Part shown: in pieces, positions 20,201 through 25,629 of the stretch
Layout: the number at the start of each line of letters is the position of its first letter
Numbering within the stretch: the first letter of the stretch is position 1
Source: Phoronis ovalis
Lineage: Eukaryota; Phoronida; Phoronidae
NCBI GenBank assembly: GCA_028565635.1
Contig: JAOXYB010055722.1
Span: 1-25,629 of the forward strand
Reading direction: 5' to 3'
DNA length: 25,629 nt
Notes under the pieces: model-generated
The model's database searches: none
What the model was told of the DNA's origin: nothing
The model's input: the letters and a program-made list of their open reading frames with translations, nothing else
Made by a program: the position numbers and the translations under genes

Positions 20201-23200
20201 ATGGTCTTGTCTCCTTTCTTTTCATCAATTGTAAAGACTATATGCATGCATTAGGTGGTTGTATAGGGTGCTGAACCGAGAAAATCCGACACTGAAATTT
20301 TGATTCCATGCAGAGATTGTAATTATAACAAGTGTTTGCGGAACTAGAATTTTATATCCACAAAAGGCAATAATTGTGTGGTTACCGTGGTTACTGCAGG
20401 TGTATGCAACTAGTCAACTTTATTTAGTCCAATCGCATGCTATTTTGAAAAGAGCCTTTAGGAAATGTTTCAAATGGTCATTTGACTTCAGGTTTTGCTT
20501 ATTATGTGAGAATCATCATGATCCATATATAGTGTTAACATGTTTTTCATAACAGTTGAACTGGACTGTAAATATTTCTAAAAACATTTTTCTGTGCACA
20601 ATCCGTATAAATTTTATTTTTTGTTTGATTTAATTTCTAATATGCTTACTTTGTTTACATTAGAAGCGGGAAATCGTATAGGAGCCGGTTCTGTGAACTG
20701 TATGGCATTACACAAGGATGGCCTCTTTGTTGCTGGTGCGGATGGAACCTTGAGACATCTAGATGTCAAGGGAGACAACTTATCATTGTTAGAATCTTAT
20801 CCATTGAATGTACCCATCACTTCCATGAGCCTCAATACAACGTATACAAAACTGGCCATGGGAAGCTCAAAGGTGAATGTTATAAAAATGCAGTTTCTTG
20901 TTGCATGCATTCCAAGTAAACAACATAGTTTGACTCCTGTCACAGATTGAGACATGTAAATTGTTATTATGACGAAGCAAACTTCTGTTATTTATGGCTT
21001 TAATTCCATACTTAAATAATTATGAAACCAGAACTTCATATAATTAGTAAGTCAAAAAACCATAAATTTTTGTTTTCCTTCATTCATTTACTTTGAGTAT
21101 ATACAAACATATATCATAATTCATTGTCCTGGTGTTTAAAAAAATCATTCCCTATGAAGTGTTTAATAATAATTATGCAATGATTCATATTTCAGGGCTC
21201 CATTCATATTTATGATCCATCAGAACCCGGAAATGTTGTTGAATATTTTGATCAACATTTTGGCAACTTTGTCGGTGTTGATTGTCTCTCCCCTGGAACT
21301 GAATTATGTGTAGTAAGTACCTTGGCATGTAGTTTAATATTTCTCCACCAGAGGCCACCACCAGCAATAAGCATTCTTGGTTAAAGTTGCATTTTTTGCC
21401 AAGTGACACCAGCATTAATAAGGAGCTGAGTTAGCAAGCTATACTAAATTATTCATTAATACCGTGTAGTCTAACTACGGAACATACAGCAAGCTTGCTA
21501 ACACAACTCTTTATTACTGCATCTGATAGATCTGGGTCCAGGATTTTTGCCATGAGGGTGTGACAATTATTTTTATTTCTACAAGCAAAAACAAGAAGAT
21601 TTCCATGCAGCCCTCCCCAAGTCACCCAAAGCCTCCAGCAATACTCAGAAAATAGAGCTGTCGGAAACCTTATATTTTATTTTGCAAATTTGTTTTGTAT
21701 ATTTACTAGAATAGGTGATTTAATACATTTAAATAATATATCTCTGACATTATTTTGTAATCATAAGGATGACCATACTGCCAATAAAAATGTAAGCATG
21801 CTTTGATAAAAATATGATTGATAGCTTTATTTTTCAGAGTGTCCGAGAAGATGGAGAAGTTCAAGTGTGGAATCTTGAAACGGCAAAGCTTGTCAGTTCC
21901 CTTCCATTATGCATTCCTAGCTGTGCACTTGCTTGCAGCCCATTAGCTCACTTTGCTGCCGTAGGCACTATTGGGGGCCATGTCATCATGGTTGATCTGA
22001 TAGATATGAGAAACCCCAGAATGGTTCATAGATTCCGTATGCACAATGGACCTGTAAAACAGATGTGGTATGTTCGTGATTTAAAAAATATTCATTGTTC
22101 CTTTATAAATTGTCAATTAGGAGGGGGCCTGAACTCATGTAATAAACACACTAATTTCATCTCCTCGTCACAATACAGATAAACTTTTTCTAAACCCCTC
22201 CCTCTGTAATTGAAACTTTATGCAACAAAGTACGCTGATAATCATTTGTTCAGGTCCTCCCCCTTTGATAATTTTTAATGGAATGTCCCTCAGCATTTTT
22301 CAGGTCCTCACCCTTTGATAATTTTTTATGGAATGCCCCTCATCATTTTAAGCTCTTATTCTGAATATGCAGATCTAGATGATATTTGTTTGGATTTTTG
22401 ACAAAATTTCTCTGATAAATTGTTAATTTACTGTTCATGAATTAATGATTTATTCATAATAAAATTAATCAGGCAATGAATACCATACTTATATTAATAA
22501 AACTAATATTTTGTACAGTCATTCAATAGATATTATAATTATATTCTTTTATTTTTATATAATTATAATAATTTAATGTAATTTGTGAGTGACCAGTAGC
22601 AATAAATAAAACATAAAAAATAAGAAAGTGCTAGTTATGTCATCAGTGTTTCAATGATTTAGTTTTTTGCCATTTGATAACAAAAACAAACTATTGTGTT
22701 TCACTCTCATTTGTATTTAAGATTTGCATGATTGCAATGCAATAAGAACTAAGTTAGTAATACTTTAATCTGTGCTTGACTTGTAATATTAATGACTCAC
22801 AGCAGAAATCATGTCCTCTCACTCAATCCTTTGCCGTCATAGGGTTAATTTTCCGATTCCGCACAGCTACAGCATATAAAATGATACGTTAATTGCTCAT
22901 TGTAGTTTTGATTGGTTGGGACACTTTCTGATAACTGCAGGAAATGATAATCATGTGTTTGTCATGGATGCCAGACCATCCAAAAAATTTATGGTTTATG
23001 GACACACAGGTATTTATAGTACATTTAATGTTAAATAACTAGTATAAAGTATGCTTCAACTAAAAAACAGCGTAGAAATAAATATATTGCTCACACTAAT
23101 AAACAAAACTACAGGATAGACGGTAGCATGACTTTGTACAGTAACTGTTGCAACACCATCTACTGGCAGTGTACAATCATGTAATTATATATGGGTCACA

Positions 23201-25058
23201 TAAAATTCAGTTGTTTTACTATAATATCACACGGTCACATAAATGACCTGAAGTTTGACCTTGCTGAAGACCCACTGACTATTATAGCATCTGAAATAGA
23301 AAACAATATTAATTTCAAAAACTTTCATTGCTCAAATTGTCTGTAAAAATACTGGTGGATTTCTAAGAAGCAGGTAGCATTGCAGTCATGTACATATGTT
23401 CTCACATCCAATTGGAATGCTGTTTTCAGAAGTTGAAGGTGATGTGCTGGCTATATCTACGCATATAATGGAAAAATCGCCCGATATCAAAGTCGCTGTA
23501 ACTTCAAATGTCACGGAGAACAAGCGCTTGGGAGCAACAAAACTTGTGTCCTTCACAATCAAGCCTAAAATTGTTGAAGGTTAGACAATAGTTAATATAA
23601 TCAGTATGGTGTTTGTGAAGATGTAAATTATATGTTTCATTAATCTGATTGGTTCCCTTGACATGCAGGTACATACATGTACATTGTACAGTCTTATCAT
23701 GACCTTTGCACTTAATACGATACGGCGAGTTTGTGGTTTTTCAGATTTGTTTCGACCTAACCCATGCTAAGTATAATATAGTTTATAATTATATATGGAT
23801 ATAAGTTTATCGTTTATTTAGAATGATGGTATATGTAATATTATTATTTATTATTTTGTAATTATTATTATAATTCATATAGAGTTACTTCATTGTGACT
23901 TGATGCATATATTCTAATAAATTAAAGTATATGTGATTACAGTTGTAATTCATGATGATTGTATAATATTTCAGATTATCGCGTTTTCCACCAGTCGCTG
24001 AAGTACGACTTCACTGACGAGTCTATTGACAAGATATCTTTAAACTTCACTATTCCATCTTATGGGATAGCAATTACAGCAGGAAATGTGGCATACACCA
24101 TCGCACAGAGCAATAAGAATCTGCATAGAATTGTCCTTCCCACAGAACCACCTAAGAAGGTAAATTATTGATTCATTGGTTTTGTTTCAAGTCTTTGTTA
24201 TATTATGCAATGGCGGTTTCAGGGTTTGGGTTCGTTCAAACCCTCCTCACATCCTGGAGTCAACCGCGAAGTATCTCTTTCTGCTTGCTTCTCAAATACA
24301 CTTTTTTTTGGAATCAATTAAACTGTAGTGGTTGTTATGGTATGTCGACTTCATCAATCAAAAAAGACACTGTTCAACTGGATAATAGGAATGTTTATTT
24401 TCACTGATTCCAAGATGTCACTGCATGATGGAGCCACTGTCATTGCATTTTAAAATCTTGCCCCTGCTGTTCATTTATTATATTTCAATCTCCAGCTACT
24501 TGACTCTTCATACTCTAGATCTTCAGCTGTAGAAACATAAAATAGATTTCCCTTTTGGTATATACACCTGGCATGCTATAAATTTATTCTTGTTTAAAAG
24601 AAATAATAATTAAAGTTTTTATACAATGAGATTTTGTATTATTGATATTTTGAATTCAATATTATAATAATCTTATTAAATTTGTTAATTTCCCATTTAA
24701 ATGTTTTAATTATAGTTTAAAATGTTGAAAGTTTGAGTTAGGTTTGAGGTGGGAATTGGTTTTAAAGATTTATCCTTTTAATTTGAGTAGATAATTTCAT
24801 CACAGGTAAACAATTTAAAAATTTGACATTTAAAGGCGTTTCTCTAATACGATATGGAACTGCCTGTTTTATATAGGAGACACGCATCTTTATTTAAATT
24901 TTAATAATAAAACAAAAAGAAGTTGCTTATTTAATGATGGTCTAGGTGAAAGTGTGCTGTTAGGGAAGAAACAAGGTGATTTATATGTTTTCTAACACTT
25001 CTACAAGGTTGATTCCAATGCTGAATGGAAGCGGAATCTGGCACACGTAAATATGGCA
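14202..25058 (+). CDS. CFAP43: cilia- and flagella-associated protein 43 (WDR96), N-terminal part, 14 exons
   Basis: Exons 14202-14230, 15929-16062, 16487-16694, 17007-17174, 18294-18555, 19167-19284, 19754-19771, 20664-20872, 21196-21312, 21838-22067, 22906-23009, 23430-23579, 23975-24159 and 25008-25058 (or 25046) join in one frame of about 660 codons. The full animal protein is roughly 1,600-1,700 residues, so the C-terminal coiled-coil half lies beyond the window. Family matches include PEFEIILWN, SSIAGIDGELAETF, WHPTGDLFVGCSGGHLLKI and blade-like VQVWNLETAKLV. In known systems CFAP43, with CFAP44, forms the tether of axonemal inner-arm dynein f/I1; loss gives flagellar defects. Start: ATG with an in-frame TAG 15 nt upstream. 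Introns are GT-AG except intron 3 (GC-AG). Apart from the listed repeats they are AT-rich with nothing recognised. Confidence 0.95.
14368..14749. repeat. imperfect inverted repeat (fold-back, MITE-like)
   Basis: Arms 14368-14443 and about 14675-14749 are imperfect reverse complements: ctgcactcatgaccctacta is matched by tagtggggtcatgtgtgcag, and atggccagctcc by ggagctgaccat. The loop is about 230 bp. The right half also has an internal degenerate pair, agccgaaggcc and agccgtaggct. No target-site duplication was established. Confidence 0.65.
15251..15838. repeat. 52-bp minisatellite interrupted by an assembly gap
   Basis: Units start with tatatcttgtgatcatcttg at 15251, 15303, 15355 and 15407, then resume after the gap from 15533 to 15838. 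About 9.5 copies are visible. Variants mix at fixed positions (aagttgac, aagctgac, aagttaac; gttatat, gttacat, gtttgat). Each unit contains the palindrome TGATCA. It lies in CFAP43 intron 1. Confidence 0.97.
15433..15532. other. assembly gap (100 N)
   Basis: Exactly 100 N, the usual placeholder for a gap of unknown length, inside the 52-bp array. True copy number is therefore unknown. Confidence 0.98.
15929..16062 (+). CDS. CFAP43: CFAP43 exon 2
   Basis: 134 nt, acceptor ttttgcag and donor GTAAGA. It encodes WAKGYGGGSATYIDKQTLCF and ACGNNINFVSDGTSHVF, the first beta strands of the propeller; the human protein has CYPCGNYIIF here. Confidence 0.93.
16487..16694 (+). CDS. CFAP43: CFAP43 exon 3, ending at a GC donor
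   Basis: 208 nt, acceptor tttttaag. It encodes VAVHSVNKVFAFAELCLDPK, VYVYSYPDYEQVMEL and VPEFEIILW. The Trp codon is split TG|G across a GCAAGT donor at 16695. The only way to keep the conserved LWN motif is this GC-AG intron. Confidence 0.9.
17007..17174 (+). CDS. CFAP43: CFAP43 exon 4
   Basis: 168 nt, acceptor ttttacag and donor GTAAGT. It encodes NYMTGDKLCVTKLPPMPPTS, VVFNPANWRQLSMTTNTELK and FIARE; human CFAP43 has MSFNPMNWHQLCLSS. Confidence 0.94.
17381..17484. repeat. 34-bp tandem repeat, three copies
   Basis: Units start atccatccgttagtg at 17381, 17415 and 17449, each containing gtaccctctcaactg. The first copy has tatcg where the others have ttccg. Located in CFAP43 intron 4. Confidence 0.92.
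17791..18243. mobile_element. fold-back element with GGGGCGATTATT repeats
   Basis: The left end ctctcaaataatcgccc (from 17796) mirrors the right end ggcgattattagag (18221-18234). Subterminal copies of ggggcgaYtatt recur at about 18131, 18149, 18183 and 18219, with a perfect 12-bp palindrome CGCCCCGGGGCG at 18125-18136. A nonautonomous element with inverted, repetitive ends is the likely reading. No transposase frame is present. Confidence 0.5.
18294..18555 (+). CDS. CFAP43: CFAP43 exon 5
   Basis: 262 nt, acceptor tatccag and donor GTGAGC. It encodes CLPLEDGTVLYEEE, SSIAGIDGELAETFAKSQ and WHPTGDLFVGCSGGHLLK. Human CFAP43 has LSAIAGLVGKEAETF and [20 protein letters not shown], the clearest family match in the gene. 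Confidence 0.95.
19167..19284 (+). CDS. CFAP43: CFAP43 exon 6
   Basis: 118 nt, acceptor cttttag and donor GTGAGT. It encodes IDGESFRAKVLYNPSRGPTK and KLEKKLSFADDYDSA, passing from a blade strand into a charged linker. Confidence 0.88.
19754..19771 (+). CDS. CFAP43: CFAP43 exon 7, 18-nt microexon
   Basis: Acceptor tatttttag, 18 nt, donor GTAAGT; phase 1-1. It adds six residues (DDTDDI plus a split codon) to the acidic linker. It can be skipped without changing frame, so alternative use is possible. Confidence 0.7.
20664..20872 (+). CDS. CFAP43: CFAP43 exon 8
   Basis: 209 nt, acceptor tttacattag and donor GTGAAT. It encodes IGAGSVNCMALHKDGLFVAG, ADGTLRHLDV and SMSLNTTYTKLAMGSSK, WD-repeat strands. 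Confidence 0.93.
21196..21312 (+). CDS. CFAP43: CFAP43 exon 9
   Basis: 117 nt, phase 0-0, acceptor tatttcag and donor GTAAGT. It encodes GSIHIYDPSEPGNVVEYFDQ and GVDCLSPGTELCV, one blade segment. Confidence 0.92.
21838..22067 (+). CDS. CFAP43: CFAP43 exon 10
   Basis: 230 nt, acceptor tttttcag and donor GTATGT. It encodes SVREDGEVQVWNLETAKLVS, FAAVGTIGGHVIMVDLIDMR and FRMHNGPVKQM. The VWNL blade motif is the clearest WD signature here. Confidence 0.94.
22251..22349. repeat. 50-bp tandem duplicate
   Basis: Copies start caggtcctc at 22251 and 22301, sharing ccctttgataattttt and tggaatg. Located in CFAP43 intron 10. Confidence 0.85.
22906..23009 (+). CDS. CFAP43: CFAP43 exon 11
   Basis: 104 nt, acceptor cattgtag and donor GTATTT. 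It encodes FDWLGHFLITAGNDNHVFVM and PSKKFMVYGHT, a blade end. Found by splice phase; too short for open-frame listing. Confidence 0.9.
23155..23166 (-). promoter_or_regulatory. CTCF-like core motif
   Basis: On the minus strand CCAGTAGATGGT fits the CTCF core except the last base. It is intronic in CFAP43. Confidence 0.25.
23430..23579 (+). CDS. CFAP43: CFAP43 exon 12
   Basis: 150 nt, acceptor gttttcag and donor GTTAGA. It encodes EVEGDVLAISTHIMEKSPDI, KVAVTSNVTENKRLGATKLV and SFTIKPKIVE. Reading through the donor meets TAG at once, so this splice is required. Confidence 0.9.
23975..24159 (+). CDS. CFAP43: CFAP43 exon 13
   Basis: 185 nt, acceptor atatttcag and donor GTAAAT. It encodes DYRVFHQSLKYDFTDESIDK, ISLNFTIPSYGIAITAGNVA and NKNLHRIVLPTEPPKK. 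Confidence 0.92.
25008..25058 (+). CDS. CFAP43: CFAP43 exon 14 (probable, donor ambiguous)
   Basis: Acceptor ttctacaag, then VDSNAEWKRNLAH in phase 0. Two donors keep the frame: GTAAAT at 25047 (13 codons) and GTGAGT at 25059 (17 codons, adding VNMA). The second is closer to consensus. Support is splice phase and open frame only. Confidence 0.5.
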
Positions 25059-25629
25059 GTGAGTCGACTAGACTGTCTCAATCAAAATTATTCTGAAAAA
25101 AAGAATTATTAGATATACATAAATATAATTATTATTAGTTATAGTTTATACTCATTTAATTTTCTCGTTTATAAAATGAATTCCTAATTCTTGAGGATAA
25201 TGAAATATAAAAATATCTAACCAATTACCACCTATTATCTGAATTACTGTAGTGTTGCCGATAAGACAAGCTACAGAAGTTTGTGGATTCCAACAGACAT
25301 ATGGCTAAACAGTCACCCGGCAGAAAACTATTGTGAAACAATTCAAATATAAGTTTTCCTGTTATAGGCTACTAACGGATAATTCTGAACAATTGGTCTT
25401 GACTGTTCATATATACATGTACACATCTTTGCCCTCCCAAATTAAAACAATGGCTAAATAAAATAAATTAAAATATTAAGTAAAACTATTATTGACTGTA
25501 TATGCTCATCTTTGTCCTGTGATTGTCACTGACAATAGAAAACCTGCATTCTGGGGTTATCAAATGTCACAAAAATTCTAACCAGTTTGTCTTTTCATTT
25601 TCCTTCATTTTCATTCTATATATATATGT
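25059..25629. other. start of the next CFAP43 intron
   Basis: AT-rich, with no further exon recognised before the right edge; it ends in a short (TA)n run. Confidence 0.5.

Overview
This is a eukaryotic genomic window from an invertebrate animal. It is AT-rich, with many GT-AG introns, one-domain phase-1 immunoglobulin exons, a START-domain gene, a motile-cilium WD-repeat gene, several minisatellites and degenerate transposon-like sequence. A 100-base N run (15433-15532) marks an assembly gap of unknown size. A ciliated marine invertebrate such as a lophotrochozoan would fit, but the phylum cannot be fixed from this sequence.

Layout. (1) Bases 1-93, + strand: possible C-terminal tail of an unidentified gene. 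(2) 858-3371, - strand: three exons of a multi-Ig surface or secreted protein. Two of them (858-1196 and 2205-2543) are recent tandem duplicates of equal length, and all three are phase 1-1. (3) 3372-6904: spacer with a 71-bp x4 tandem array and degenerate repeats; no convincing gene. (4) 7874-13765, - strand: complete coding sequence of STARD7, a START-domain phosphatidylcholine-transfer protein, in six exons (389 codons). (5) 13766-14201: 436-bp divergent intergenic region shared by STARD7 and the next gene, with an E-box and an RFX X-box-like sequence. (6) 14202 to beyond the right edge, + strand: N-terminal part of CFAP43 (WDR96), an axonemal tether protein. Thirteen coding exons are well supported and a fourteenth is probable. 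They include an 18-nt microexon and one GC-AG intron. All splice phases join into one open frame.

Repeats lie mostly in introns and spacers. They include a 52-bp minisatellite interrupted by the gap in CFAP43 intron 1, a fold-back inverted repeat in the same intron, a fold-back GGGGCGATTATT-type element in CFAP43 intron 4, and a mosaic repeat block with a tRNA-like box B in STARD7 intron 1.

STARD7 (mitochondrial lipid supply) and CFAP43 (ciliary motility) have no direct biochemical link. Their head-to-head arrangement may mean shared promoter architecture. No prokaryotic operon, CRISPR array, rRNA or intact tRNA gene was seen.
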